The notes under the pieces: model-generated | Database searches by the model: none | What the model saw: only the letters and a program-made list of their open reading frames with translations | Told to the model about the DNA's origin: nothing | Part shown: positions 38,267 through 47,996 of the stretch, one piece after another | Position numbering within the stretch: position 1 is the first letter of the stretch | Layout: each line of letters begins with the position of its first letter | Position numbers and translations under genes: made by a program | Source of the DNA: Anaerolineae bacterium | GTDB lineage: Bacteria > Chloroflexota > Anaerolineae > Aggregatilineales > Phototrophicaceae | Direction: 5' to 3' | Length of the DNA stretch: 64,000 nucleotides | Assembly: GCA_022842885.1 (NCBI GenBank) | Contig: JALHOR010000002.1 | Coordinates: 1-64,000 of the forward strand

Positions 38267-40500
38267 TAGCCATCTCGCGTGAGTGGAATAACAAGTTTGA
38301 TGGGGCTGGTATCCTCTGCACTAATTTCCAACCCATCGGCAGCAACGGGTAAATAGCCTTGTGCGGCAACCAAGGCACTGTAAGGTGCGCCGATTTGTAA
38401 AGTGCGGTCAATTTCAAAATTACCATCCTGATCTGTAATCGCCAACGCATAAATCTGGTCTTGATTCCAAGCAAATTCACGCACAGAAAATTCTTCGCTA
38501 ATCAAAATAAACGAAATGCCTTCAATGCCTTTACCCGTTTCGGCATCAAGGATGCGCCCTTGCAACTGCACGCCACCCGCCTGCGCCAGCCGATTGATTG
38601 CCAACTGACCAATGCCAATACTGACCTGTGCAGTCTCTAATAAAATATTGTTGATTAACAAATCCAGCGTGTATGTGCCATCAGGCAAGCCGCCGGGGGC
38701 AGTTAGGCGTACTGTAAAATCAACCCCTTGTTCTTGGCTGCTCCAAGGGCGCGTTTCTTCATAAAAAATATCGTTATCCACACGCCAACGGATTGTCCAA
38801 TTGGTGCCGGGGGTAATGCGTTCCCAATCGAAACGGGCATAGAGGGTATTGGCACCATCTGGAAAGGTATTGGCGGCGGCTGTCTCGGGCAATTCTAACG
38901 GGTCGTCGGTGCGGATAAATTCAAGATTGCTGAATACACGCGGGACTGCTCCAGCTTGTGTCCCGGCAACCACAAAAGACCCGGTGGTCGTTAAGAGCGA
39001 ATTGAGGTAAACATCCACGCGATAGGTGCCGGGGATAAGTCCTTCTGGCGGGCGCAGACTGACCGGATAAGCGCCGTTTGCACCATCGGCTTCGCGCCAA
39101 ACATCATCGGTTCGCGCAATTTGCAGCCCATTGTATGACCAAATCACTGTCCAAGGTAAGCCGGGCTGCATATTCTGGTAGATAAAACGCGCCGTAGCAA
39201 TTGGTGCGGTGGGCAGCACATAACCGTTGCCTTGTAGATTGCCAGCTTCATCCAAGATGCCAAAAGCTGGATTGGTGAAGGTCGGAATAGTTTGCGTGGG
39301 ACCCCCGACAAGAATACTGCTGCTGGCAGCAGCAATACCATTGATGTATAAGCGAAATTCATAAATACCATTGGCATAATTCACGCCGTCTGCGCCGATA
39401 TACCACAAACCGCGTTCACCACCACTCCAGCGCACAGGCGGCAAATCGAAGGCTTGCGCCGGAACCCCATCCACTGTCACGCGCAATTCGTAAATTGTTT
39501 CGGGTGTCATATTGGCATAATCAAAAAAGAGAAACAAACTATCAGTGCCAGCCGGGGCGCTGCCGATAACCGTTGTGGGTAAATTTTCGACAACAGCCGG
39601 AGCAAAAAATAACCCTGCAAAAGTTGCTTCGCCAGCCGGAGCAATTTGGAATCCGGGCGATGTTAAGGTTTCTACACTTAGGTTCAAAGAGGCACTTCGC
39701 AGCAGCGGACGCGCATCATTGGCAGGGCGCAAGACACTAATAAAATCGCCAATTGGCACACAAGAGTCATTCCGGTTGATAAATCCATCCCCATTAACAT
39801 CTTCCAGCAACCGACATTCGCCACCGGCTTCTAGGTTCAAGAGTGCTGCTGTTGGCACACCGACCAACTGCCCACGTTGGTTATAAGCACCACCACCAGA
39901 AATGACCCCCGGCAGCGGTACAGCGGCAGCTACTTTGAACCAAGCACGGTCATCGCCACCCGGTTCATCAAAAAAACTCAAAATGCTGCCCGATGCTAAT
40001 GATACTGGGGCATTCCCAGTATCAGGATAACCAGCAATGATGATAGTTTCATCCAGTGCCACCAATGATGAATCAGCGAGTTCAACGAAAGGCAATACGG
40101 GCAGGGTTGCCGGGTCAATCAAGCGTCCGTCTAATTGGCGCGTGATTCTCAGCAATGCCAAATCCAAACCGGTATTCGCTTGAACAATCTCAGCGCGATA
40201 ACGCGGCACAGGGGGTTCGTTAATATTCAGCGACATCGCAATAATGAGGGTATCGCCATCACACCGATTGCTTTTGACCGTGTTGTGGGCATTGGTCAGA
40301 ATAAGCCCATCGTAACGAACAATCGTGCCTGACCCCACACAGGCGATACTCAGATTATCGCTGTGTGCCTGTATGATATAAACCGTCGCTCGTTGAATGC
40401 GCTCTAAATCAATCGTAGCAGTGTTTTGTGCTTGCAAAAGCAGTGGCACAACAATGATGAGAAGCAAAAACGCTGTGAGAAAAAGGATTAAACGCCGCAT
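38266..40500 (-). CDS. secreted trypsin-like serine protease with Ig-like repeats
   Basis: 744 residues. Signal peptide at 1-24. Protease domain of the S1 type: His72 in LTNAHN, Asp113 in GLDLALLRI, Ser201 in PGVISGGGAYN; the Ser loop differs from the usual GNSGGP. A calcium-loop-like DVNGDGFINRND (234-245) is inserted after the active Ser. Then three tandem beta-modules marked by FFDYANMTPET, FIYQNMQPGLPW and FDWERITPGTNW, each with a YxLDVYLN-type strand, and a C-terminal carboxypeptidase-regulatory-like domain (GRILDAETGKGIEG...TDQDGNFE). A cell-surface or secreted protease is likely. Substrate unknown. Confidence 0.85.
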   Translation of the reverse strand: MRRLILFLTAFLLLIIVVPLLLQAQNTATIDLERIQRATVYIIQAHSDNLSIACVGSGTIVRYDGLILTNAHNTVKSNRCDGDTLIIAMSLNINEPPVPRYRAEIVQANTGLDLALLRITRQLDGRLIDPATLPVLPFVELADSSLVALDETIIIAGYPDTGNAPVSLASGSILSFFDEPGGDDRAWFKVAAAVPLPGVISGGGAYNQRGQLVGVPTAALLNLEAGGECRLLEDVNGDGFINRNDSCVPIGDFISVLRPANDARPLLRSASLNLSVETLTSPGFQIAPAGEATFAGLFFAPAVVENLPTTVIGSAPAGTDSLFLFFDYANMTPETIYELRVTVDGVPAQAFDLPPVRWSGGERGLWYIGADGVNYANGIYEFRLYINGIAAASSSILVGGPTQTIPTFTNPAFGILDEAGNLQGNGYVLPTAPIATARFIYQNMQPGLPWTVIWSYNGLQIARTDDVWREADGANGAYPVSLRPPEGLIPGTYRVDVYLNSLLTTTGSFVVAGTQAGAVPRVFSNLEFIRTDDPLELPETAAANTFPDGANTLYARFDWERITPGTNWTIRWRVDNDIFYEETRPWSSQEQGVDFTVRLTAPGGLPDGTYTLDLLINNILLETAQVSIGIGQLAINRLAQAGGVQLQGRILDAETGKGIEGISFILISEEFSVREFAWNQDQIYALAITDQDGNFEIDRTLQIGAPYSALVAAQGYLPVAADGLEISAEDTSPIKLVIPLTRDG

Positions 40501-40501
40501 A

Positions 40502-41098
40502 TCAAAAATCCAGCGTGCTTAAAAATTGTTCAAAACGAGAAAATTCGCGGTCATAAATATCCGATTGCGCCCGAAATGTGATAATCAAGGCTTGCCCGCG
40601 ACTTAAAGTAATAATATCCAATCCAGCAACCACAACCGGAACGCCTGCTTGGAATGGACCGGTATCCCGATTCACATAACTATAGGCGATGGCTTGCGCC
40701 GGCGTCTCATTTCGCAACATATAAGATTCGATAGATAAAACACTGTAATCGGTGAAGGTTTGCGCCCGGATTAGTGCTAGGCGGTCAGCTAAGTTGCGCT
40801 CCGTTGTGGCTGAACTTACAGGTTGAATGGTGATTTGGATAGTGGTCTTAAAACCGGGTTGGGTCATATCACGCACACGGAAAATAGAATTTTCACCTGT
40901 ATCCAGCAGCCAATTTGCCGGATATAAAGCGGTGATACCTGCCTGAACATTGTTGTAGGGCGTAACCGCATTCAAAGTGTTTTCACGCACGTTAAGACCA
41001 TATAAAAATAATACCAATGCTGTGATGATGGTGAAAGCATTTGCCCATCGCTGGCGTGGCGTTTCGCTGGAGATACCTTCAATAACAATGATGCCCAT
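40502..41098 (-). CDS. membrane-anchored protein of unknown function
   Basis: 198 residues. One N-terminal helix (FTIITALVLFLYGLNV, about 22-37) follows a short cytoplasmic part; the remaining ~160 residues, starting GITALYPANWLL, would lie outside. The outer part has the layout of PsbP/DUF1795-like proteins (Tyr-Pro-x-x-Trp, then beta strands ending FEQFLSTLDF), but I give this only as a suggestion. It ends 1 base before the protease start, inside a tight operon with a PrsW-like gene and tlyA. Confidence 0.75.
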   Translation of the reverse strand: MGIIVIEGISSETPRQRWANAFTIITALVLFLYGLNVRENTLNAVTPYNNVQAGITALYPANWLLDTGENSIFRVRDMTQPGFKTTIQITIQPVSSATTERNLADRLALIRAQTFTDYSVLSIESYMLRNETPAQAIAYSYVNRDTGPFQAGVPVVVAGLDIITLSRGQALIITFRAQSDIYDREFSRFEQFLSTLDF

Positions 41099-41104
41099 CG
41101 GCGT

Positions 41105-42013
41105 TTACTCCTGCCCGCGCTGAATATCTTCTTCGCGGCGGTCAGCGGCACGATACAAAAATGCCAAAATCACGAGTGGCACGACTAGCACTGCCACAAC
41201 AAATCCAATGGCAAAATAAGGGCGAGTGGCACCGCCATCTAGTGTCAAAGTTGCATTCATCAAACCAACGCGCAACGGGATGGCAATGCCGTTCACGAGG
41301 GCAGCCAATACCAATGTGAAGGGCAGCAAAAAAACTGCGGCATTTCCTAGCAAAGTTTCCATCCAGCCATAGCTAATGATGGCGCTGCCCACCAAACACA
41401 ACACATTAACACCTAAGATGCGTAATGCCGCCGCGTCAGGTGTTGCCAAAGGCTGGTTGAGAGCAAAATGCAGATTCAACATCAGTGCATAACCGCTAGC
41501 AATCGCGGCTGCATAGGCAATACCATCTAACCGTACTCGAAAATATGCGGCGGGTAAGGCATATCGCAGCACAAGATACTTCAAAAATTCTTGTACGATG
41601 CCTGTTGTCACCGTATAGCCGATGATACGACTGAGTGCTGGTTCCAGCGATAACCACCGTTCAGGTTGCAAAAAATTTTCAACCAATGGAATGCCAATAG
41701 CACTGGCAATTAAACTGCTTAGGACAAATACAGTGACAAGCTGTGGACGCGATTCTTTGGCAGTATTTTCCGCCAAACGCGAAAATATCAGCCATAACCC
41801 CGCTGGCAAGAGTGCCAAAGTGATGTTGAGGGGTGAGCGAAACACTTCCGGTACTTGAACCCCCAAAAATGCCACCGCTACATACAAACCCACCGTAACA
41901 CCAATTAAAATACTGTATTCAGTTGTAATGCTTCGCCAAACCCGCCGATAGGGATAAATATCTTCTTCTTCTCTTGGCGGGGTAATCAGGCGGGGACGAT
42001 TGAAGGTTGTCAT
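41105..42013 (-). CDS. PrsW-like multi-spanning membrane protein
   Basis: 302 residues from ATG 42013; a TTG two codons earlier is possible. About eight hydrophobic helices. Two PrsW-family segments can be seen: VQEFLKYLVLRYAL, corresponding to the EExxK active-site region but with Gln for the first Glu, and DGIAYAAAIASGYALMLN, the conserved Asp-Gly helix. PrsW is a membrane protease that cuts anti-sigma factors in Bacillus. The Glu-to-Gln change makes activity uncertain. It is the first gene of the operon leading through the protease to tlyA. Confidence 0.72.
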   Translation of the reverse strand: MTTFNRPRLITPPREEEDIYPYRRVWRSITTEYSILIGVTVGLYVAVAFLGVQVPEVFRSPLNITLALLPAGLWLIFSRLAENTAKESRPQLVTVFVLSSLIASAIGIPLVENFLQPERWLSLEPALSRIIGYTVTTGIVQEFLKYLVLRYALPAAYFRVRLDGIAYAAAIASGYALMLNLHFALNQPLATPDAAALRILGVNVLCLVGSAIISYGWMETLLGNAAVFLLPFTLVLAALVNGIAIPLRVGLMNATLTLDGGATRPYFAIGFVVAVLVVPLVILAFLYRAADRREEDIQRGQE

Positions 42014-42098
42014 GGTCAAGCACTTGTGCTGAAATTAATCGTCGCTAGAATTTGTTATTCAATCCATAATGATAGAACGAAATGAACAAAGGTCAACC

Positions 42099-43691
42099 AT
42101 GCGCTTTTTCCGTGTTTTATGGCTGTTAGGAATATTGAGTGCTTGCACGGGCAATGCGCTGCCAGTTAGCGAAACAACGCCCTATAAGCTGTTTTATGGC
42201 TTAACCCTGAGTGTTAGTGGTATTGATCCTCATATTAATCAAAACGCCGAACTCGGTATCGTGCTGCGCCAAGTGTATGATACGTTGGTTTATCGCCATC
42301 CTGAAACACGCGAATTTGTGCCGGGTTTAGCTACTTCGTGGACAATTTCTGAAGATGGGCTGATTTATACCTTTAAGCTGCGCGAGAATGTGACGTTTCA
42401 TGATGGCACATTGTTCAATGCGGATGCCGTCGCAGCAAATTTAGAACGTATCATGAACCCGGAAACAGCTTCGCAGCGGGCGCGATTACTCTTAGGACCG
42501 CTAACAGCCTATCAAGTTGTAGATAATGCCACCATCAATCTGATTCTTTCAGAACCTTATAGCCCATTATTGGATGGTCTTAGCCAAGTCTATACCGCTA
42601 TTGCCAGCCCCAAGGCGCTCAAAGAATATTCACTGCTGCGCTATCAATATCATCAGGTAGGGACGGGTCCATTTAAGTTTGTTGAATATGTTCCTGAAGA
42701 TCGCATCGTGATTCGCCGCAATCCAGATTATGCATGGCAACCTGATTTTTATGCTCCATTGGCAGAAAACGCCGTGCAAGAAATTGAATTTCGGTTTTTC
42801 CGTGACCCAGCAACACGGGCAGCCGCTTTAGAAAGTGGTGATGCTGATGTGATGGGCGAATTGTTGCCACTAGATGCCCGTGAACTTGCCAATAATCCAG
42901 AATTTACGGTCGTTCCAGCAGCTATTCCGGGGCAACCGTTGCAATTTTATATGAATACAGCACAACCACCGACGAATAATTTGGCAGTGCGGCAGGCGCT
43001 TATCTACGCGACCAATCGTAACGCCATTGTGGATGCTGTCTATCAAGGATTTTCACCCATTGCTTGGGGTCCTTTAGCTGCTGTTACGCCGTTTTACAAT
43101 CCGGGTGTTGTGGATGTATATGCCTATAATTTAGACCAAGCACAGACATTATTAGCTGGGGCTGGTTACGAAGATAGCGATAATGATGGTATTCTGGATT
43201 TAAATGGCGCACCGCTGGAAGTGACGGTTATTCAGCCAGCGTGGGGCTTAGTGCCAGAAGTAACACAGTTTTTGCAAGACCAGTGGCGTAGCGTCGGCAT
43301 TCGGGCGGTGATTGAGCCAGTACCGGGGTTTACATCGCTGCTGGAAGAAGTCGAAAAAGGCGAATACAACATGGTATCGTTTGATGCTTTTGGGCTTGAC
43401 CCGGTGGTGTTGAATGCGCGTTATTTGAGTAGTGGCACTGTCAATTGGACTGGCTTTAGCAACCCTGAGTTAGATAATTTGTTGTTAGAAGCCGCCCGCC
43501 AATCGGATAACGAACTGCGCCGCGTGGCATATGGGCAATCTCAAGCCATTATCATGCAGCAAGCCTTGATATTGCCAATTCGGGATTATGTGAACCTCAA
43601 TGCTCATAGCAATCGTATCAGCGATTTGCGCTTTGACCCCTACGGTTGGTTTCCGTTGTTATATAACGTAACCATAACACCTGATGATTAA
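42099..43691 (+). CDS. oligopeptide/dipeptide-type ABC substrate-binding lipoprotein
   Basis: 530 residues from ATG 42099, chosen because it leads straight into a lipoprotein signal (MRFFRVLWLLGILSAC) with the anchor Cys at residue 16; an in-frame ATG lies 10 codons earlier. Family 5 solute-binding protein: GIDPHINQNAELGIVLRQVYDTL, LATSWTISEDGLIYTF, VTFHDGTLFNADAV, and a DSDNDGILDLNG calcium-like loop near 375. It binds peptides, opines or nickel outside the membrane. Its stop overlaps the next gene by 8 bases. No ATPase genes follow the two permeases. Confidence 0.92.
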   Translation: MRFFRVLWLLGILSACTGNALPVSETTPYKLFYGLTLSVSGIDPHINQNAELGIVLRQVYDTLVYRHPETREFVPGLATSWTISEDGLIYTFKLRENVTFHDGTLFNADAVAANLERIMNPETASQRARLLLGPLTAYQVVDNATINLILSEPYSPLLDGLSQVYTAIASPKALKEYSLLRYQYHQVGTGPFKFVEYVPEDRIVIRRNPDYAWQPDFYAPLAENAVQEIEFRFFRDPATRAAALESGDADVMGELLPLDARELANNPEFTVVPAAIPGQPLQFYMNTAQPPTNNLAVRQALIYATNRNAIVDAVYQGFSPIAWGPLAAVTPFYNPGVVDVYAYNLDQAQTLLAGAGYEDSDNDGILDLNGAPLEVTVIQPAWGLVPEVTQFLQDQWRSVGIRAVIEPVPGFTSLLEEVEKGEYNMVSFDAFGLDPVVLNARYLSSGTVNWTGFSNPELDNLLLEAARQSDNELRRVAYGQSQAIIMQQALILPIRDYVNLNAHSNRISDLRFDPYGWFPLLYNVTITPDD

Positions 43692-44571
43692 TATTCTGCG
43701 GTTCGCCGCGTCAGCGGTTTTAACCCTATGGTTGGCAGCATCTTTAACATTTGTGGCGCTGCGCTTGCTACCCGGTGATGCGATTCAGGCACAATATTGG
43801 GAAGCCAGCGCAGAATTGCAAGCGACTTTACGCCAGAATTTACATTGGGATGAGCCGATTGGGGTGCAATACGCTCGTTTTTTGCTGGCTTTGCTGCGCG
43901 GCGAATTGGGGGTTTCACTATATACAGGCAGACCTGTTACGGAAATATTGGCAGAACGCTTCTTGCCAACCACAGAATTGGCGTTCTGGTCATTAAGCAT
44001 TGCTGTGGTATGGGGGATTTTAGGAGGCATCATCGCTGCCATAGATATAACAGTTATTTCGGCTATTTTCCGGCTGATAATTGGTTTAGCGGTAAGTGTG
44101 CCAATTTATTGGACGGGAACGCTGGTAATTTTTGTGGTAGCGATACATCTTGGGGGAGTTCGAGAGAACAGCGCCTTACCCGCCTTGGTGTTGGGATTTC
44201 ACACCGGTGGCGTGATTGCTCGTAGCGTGCAATCCAACATTCAGGATATAAAACAGGCTGATTTTGTTCGCACCGCCCACGCCAAAGGGCTATTTCCATC
44301 CTATATCGTGGTACAGCATATCTTGCGGGTGAGCTTGTTACCCGTTGTTCACATGATTGCTTTGCAAGCCGGATTTTTATTGAGTGGCGCAGTCATCACT
44401 GAAAGTTTGTTTCAGCGGGCAGGCATCGGGCTGTTGCTATTAGATGCTGTTCAAGGGCGTGATTATCCAGTGGTGCAGGGTGTTGTTCTCATGATTGCCA
44501 CCGTTTTTATTCTTCTGAATCGTTTTGCTGAACTTTTGACTCATCAGCTAGACCCGCGCTTAAACTCGTGA
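43684..44571 (+). CDS. ABC transporter permease, DppB/OppB type
   Basis: 295 residues with six helices. The N-terminal ASLTFVALRLLPGDAI and the EAA-like loop in VRTAHAKGLFPSYIVVQHILR are typical of the B permease of peptide importers. It overlaps the binding-protein stop by 8 bases and the next permease by 4 bases (GTGA). It would form the channel with the following gene. Confidence 0.9.
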   Translation: MINILRFAASAVLTLWLAASLTFVALRLLPGDAIQAQYWEASAELQATLRQNLHWDEPIGVQYARFLLALLRGELGVSLYTGRPVTEILAERFLPTTELAFWSLSIAVVWGILGGIIAAIDITVISAIFRLIIGLAVSVPIYWTGTLVIFVVAIHLGGVRENSALPALVLGFHTGGVIARSVQSNIQDIKQADFVRTAHAKGLFPSYIVVQHILRVSLLPVVHMIALQAGFLLSGAVITESLFQRAGIGLLLLDAVQGRDYPVVQGVVLMIATVFILLNRFAELLTHQLDPRLNS

Positions 44572-45341
44572 TTCGCATTTCTATTCTTATCTTGATTTGT
44601 ATCATTCTTATAATATGGGCAGCCCCCTTGCTGATACGTTTTGACCCCATGCAAACGGACGCCAGTAACACGCTTTTAGCGCCTTCGCCTAAGCATTTAC
44701 TAGGCACAGATTATTTAGGGCGCGATGTGTTGAGCCGTGTTTTATATGGTGGACAGCGCACTTTGATTATCACATCATTGGCGGCACTGGCTGGGTTAAT
44801 CATAGGCGTGGGTATTGGGTTAATAGTCGGCATCAGTTCGCCATTGATAGCGGCGCTTTTGATGGGGGTTTTAAACGCATTATTGGCATTTCCGCCGTTA
44901 GTGCTGGCATTGGTCACGTTGACACTCTTAGGACAAAGTGATGCTGCGTTGGTTTTGGCGGTGGGGTTGGCTCAAACCGCCAGCGTAGCACAAGTCATGC
45001 GTGCGGGGGTGCAAACAATTCTTATTCAAGATTATGTGTTGGCAGCAAGAGCGCAAGGTGCGACTGCGTGGCGCATCATTTACGCCCATATTTTGCCGGG
45101 TATTCAATCAACGGTGTTGGTCTATGGGGTGATTGTGTTCGGTTATTGCTTGTTCAATAGTGCCGCATTAAGTTTGTTAGGGCTGGGGAGCGCACCGGGG
45201 ATACCCGATTGGGGGGTGATGCTGGCAGAAGGGCGCAATTCGTTTCGGGCAGCCCCTTGGGTAGCCTTCGCGCCGGGGATGCTGATTACAATCGTGATTT
45301 TGTGTTTGAATACCCTGGTAGATAATCTCAATCAGTGTTAG
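44568..45341 (+). CDS. ABC transporter permease, DppC/OppC type
   Basis: 257 residues from a GTG start overlapping the previous stop. Shows HLLGTDYLGRDVLSRVLYGGQRT, the DppC signature, the EAA loop in VLAARAQGATAWRIIYAHILP and a C-terminal PDWGVMLAEGRN segment. It is a little short (normally about 280-300), lacking most of the cytoplasmic N-terminus. Its stop overlaps that of the convergent isopentenyl phosphate kinase gene by 4 bases, with no terminator between them. The DppD/DppF ATPases must come from elsewhere. Confidence 0.9.
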   Translation: MIRISILILICIILIIWAAPLLIRFDPMQTDASNTLLAPSPKHLLGTDYLGRDVLSRVLYGGQRTLIITSLAALAGLIIGVGIGLIVGISSPLIAALLMGVLNALLAFPPLVLALVTLTLLGQSDAALVLAVGLAQTASVAQVMRAGVQTILIQDYVLAARAQGATAWRIIYAHILPGIQSTVLVYGVIVFGYCLFNSAALSLLGLGSAPGIPDWGVMLAEGRNSFRAAPWVAFAPGMLITIVILCLNTLVDNLNQC

Positions 45342-46123
45342 CGCCCAATGCGTGTTCCTAAAATTGGCTGATGCAATAATGCGGATTGGAGTAAACCGGG
45401 CGTTTTGCCATTAAAAATCAAAATACTTAAAGCCGATTTTGCCTGCGTTAATGCCAACATATCCTCCACTTTAGTGAGCATCCCCCCCGTAACATCTACC
45501 CCCGCTGAACCACCCAAAGCAGGTTTTATCGCTTCAAAATTAGCAGGAGTGATGTTTGGTATCACTTGCTGTTGCAAATCATAGACGCCATCTACTTCGC
45601 CCAATAGCAAAATACGACTCACAGGCAAATGTTCAACGAGATAAGTAAAAATGGTTTCCGTTGAGATAATCGTGCCGCCGCGCACCGCATCAAATGCCAC
45701 ATCGCCATACACTAAGGGGATAAGCTGTCGCGCCAAGGCGCTTTCGATGTTGCCCAATGCCATCTGCGTAATATTACCATCCTGCGCGATTGCTGATGCT
45801 GATGGTTGCACCCGAAATATTGGGAGTCCTGCCGCGTGCAGCACTTTTGCCACAAGATAATTGAGTTCAGCAGCGATGGTGGCGACACTGGCAAAACCGC
45901 GCCATTGTTCTGGTGTTTGCACACCTGCCATTGTGTTATGTTGCTTCGCCTCAAAATGCCCAAAAGACCCGCTGCCATGCCCAATAATCAGCGGCATAGT
46001 AGGTTGCTGGGCGATAGCCCCCGCAATCTCTTGGGCGATACGCTGCATCGCATCTTCGCGGAAACTGGCACGAATCGTCTTGTCGGTGATGAGTGAACCG
46101 CCCAATTTGACCAGCGTAATCAT
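45338..46123 (-). CDS. isopentenyl phosphate kinase
   Basis: 261 residues of the amino-acid-kinase fold. LVKLGGSLITDK opens the domain; IIGHGSGSFGHF (about 46-57) includes the His that marks isopentenyl phosphate kinases; VYGDVAFD and DVTGGMLTKVEDML are further family motifs. It phosphorylates isopentenyl phosphate to IPP, the last step of the alternative mevalonate route known in archaea and in Roseiflexus. Its start overlaps the mevalonate kinase stop as ATGA. Together with the decarboxylase at 48060 it indicates that route here. Confidence 0.93.
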   Translation of the reverse strand: MITLVKLGGSLITDKTIRASFREDAMQRIAQEIAGAIAQQPTMPLIIGHGSGSFGHFEAKQHNTMAGVQTPEQWRGFASVATIAAELNYLVAKVLHAAGLPIFRVQPSASAIAQDGNITQMALGNIESALARQLIPLVYGDVAFDAVRGGTIISTETIFTYLVEHLPVSRILLLGEVDGVYDLQQQVIPNITPANFEAIKPALGGSAGVDVTGGMLTKVEDMLALTQAKSALSILIFNGKTPGLLQSALLHQPILGTRIGR

Positions 46124-47046
46124 GCCTTGTTCGCTCCCATCAAACTTGTTTCATAAACTCGAACTGCACCCGCCGCCAATAGTGCCGTTTTTACAGTGGG
46201 TAACGTCTCCGGCGTGACCAGCGCCAGCATATTGCCGCCACGCCCACCGCCGGATAATTTTGCCCCTAATGCGCCGGCTTGTAGGGCGGCGTTCACCAAG
46301 TTATCGAGTTCGGGTGATGATACCGTCAGTTGTTGCAAATACTGGTGATTTTGTGTCAACAATGCGCCAATGGTTTCAGCATTGCCGGTTTGTAACTGCT
46401 GTTGAATGTCGCACACTAGCGCCCCAATAGCATCCAAAATCGGCTGAATTTTTTCTGGGTCGTGTTCGTATAAGCGGCGCACATCCCCGACTGAAATTTT
46501 GGTGGGGGCGGGTATGCCTGTATCCGCAATGAGAAAATGCAGCGGTGTATTGATACTGATAAACTCCACCGCTTGATTCCGTACAAAATAAATCGGACGT
46601 TCATACACAATCACGGTATTATCAATGCCGCTTGGTGTGCCGTGATGCATTTTTTCTACTTCATAAACCAGTTGATTAATCGTTTCAACAGGCAATGTTT
46701 TTCCAGCGATTTGGCACAAACAACGGGCAACTGCCGCTGAGACTGCTGCACCACTGCCTAAGCCGCTGGCAACCGGAATAGTAGATGTAATATGCATTTC
46801 AACCGGGGGTGGTGCAATATGTAGAGCATCCAGCGTCAAACGAGCAATTTGAGTGATAGCAGCATCAGCTGCCAAATCTAGGATTTGCAGCCCGGTATCT
46901 GCCAGCGTGAACATGAGTTGTTCGGCAGGTTTGGCGCTGACCATCACTCGTAAATCGCTGACAGGCACGGCAATCGCGGGTTGCCCATAAACGACAGCGT
47001 GTTCGCCACACAAAATCATTTTTGCACAGGCACTCGCGGTTATCAT
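46120..47046 (-). CDS. mvk: mevalonate kinase
   Basis: 308 residues, GHMP kinase fold. Motif 1 CGEHAVVYGQPA (about 13-24), the ATP loop PVASGLGSGAAVSAA (about 90-104), the catalytic-Asp motif HGTPSGIDNT and motif 3 KLSGGGRGGNM are all present, and are those of mevalonate rather than phosphomevalonate kinase. It converts mevalonate to mevalonate 5-phosphate. It overlaps both neighbours by 4 bases (ATGA), which gives strict coupling with the UbiA-type and IPK genes. Confidence 0.94.
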   Translation of the reverse strand: MITASACAKMILCGEHAVVYGQPAIAVPVSDLRVMVSAKPAEQLMFTLADTGLQILDLAADAAITQIARLTLDALHIAPPPVEMHITSTIPVASGLGSGAAVSAAVARCLCQIAGKTLPVETINQLVYEVEKMHHGTPSGIDNTVIVYERPIYFVRNQAVEFISINTPLHFLIADTGIPAPTKISVGDVRRLYEHDPEKIQPILDAIGALVCDIQQQLQTGNAETIGALLTQNHQYLQQLTVSSPELDNLVNAALQAGALGAKLSGGGRGGNMLALVTPETLPTVKTALLAAGAVRVYETSLMGANKA

Positions 47047-47966
47047 GCTTGCACCAACCGAGGTAACACATACAACAGTGCGATAAAGGTCAGCCCAAAT
47101 AACACAATTGCAATTTGTAATGGGCGGTCTTTGAGTAAGACTTCATCCGGGGCACTGCCTTCACCGCGTACATGAATCAGGTAAAGATAGCGAAACAAGC
47201 CATACACCACATACATTACGGTAATCGGTGTTAGATTTACTCCCGCAACCCGAATCACCGTATCGCGCTCGATTGTATAGAGTAGATAGGTGATGAGCGT
47301 GGATGTTGTGACCATTCGCAGCATGTCATCCAATAACGGCAAATTATAATGCTGAAAAATGGGGCGTGTTTTGACCGCATTTTCGCCCAACGTCACCAAT
47401 TCTTGCCGCCGCTTGCCGACCACCAGAAAGAGTGCCAATAGAGCAGTACAGGCATATAACCAAGGCGAGAAATTCTCAACATCAATCACCACCACCCCAG
47501 CGACCACGCGCAGTACAAAACCCGCCGTGACAGTTAGCACATCCAGCAGCACGATATTTTTTAGCACAAAAGAATAAAGAATCTGGATGAGCAGATACAC
47601 CAACAAGACCACTGCTAGTTTCCAACCCCAGACCGGATGAATAAACCATGTCACCACCAATGTGACCAACGGGATGAGGATAGCGGCAGCAATGGCTACA
47701 TTGATAGGCAGTTGACCAGAAGGCAGCGGACGGTCTTTTTTGCGGGGATGCTGGCGGTCTTTTTCAATATCTACCAAATCATTGATGATATAGACCGTGC
47801 CGGACAGCAAAATCATCGCAAAGCAAGCATATAATACATTTGCCAGCGAGTCGGGTTTAAATAATTTGCCATCAAAGACAATTGCTGGGAACACAAACAA
47901 CACATTTTTCGTCCATTGGGTTGGACGCATCGTGCGGATAAGACCTGTCAGTGCCTGCAAAGGCAT
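47043..47966 (-). CDS. UbiA-family prenyltransferase (decaprenyl-phosphate phosphoribosyltransferase type)
   Basis: 307 residues with 8-9 helices. The first Asp-rich motif is NDLVDIEKDRQHPRKKDRP (about 62-80); the N-terminal RPTQWTKNVLVF-like stretch (here MRPTQWTKNVLFVFP) and the second motif LGENAVKTRP place it with the DPPR synthase-like group, which joins a polyprenyl phosphate to phosphoribose for arabinose donors. Quinone-type transfer cannot be excluded. As first gene of the ubiA-mvk-ipk operon it would use the isoprenoid product of the pathway made by its partners. Confidence 0.88.
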   Translation of the reverse strand: MPLQALTGLIRTMRPTQWTKNVLFVFPAIVFDGKLFKPDSLANVLYACFAMILLSGTVYIINDLVDIEKDRQHPRKKDRPLPSGQLPINVAIAAAILIPLVTLVVTWFIHPVWGWKLAVVLLVYLLIQILYSFVLKNIVLLDVLTVTAGFVLRVVAGVVVIDVENFSPWLYACTALLALFLVVGKRRQELVTLGENAVKTRPIFQHYNLPLLDDMLRMVTTSTLITYLLYTIERDTVIRVAGVNLTPITVMYVVYGLFRYLYLIHVRGEGSAPDEVLLKDRPLQIAIVLFGLTFIALLYVLPRLVQA

Positions 47967-47996
47967 AACTCCAGAATAAGCTAATTCGCGGGTAGC

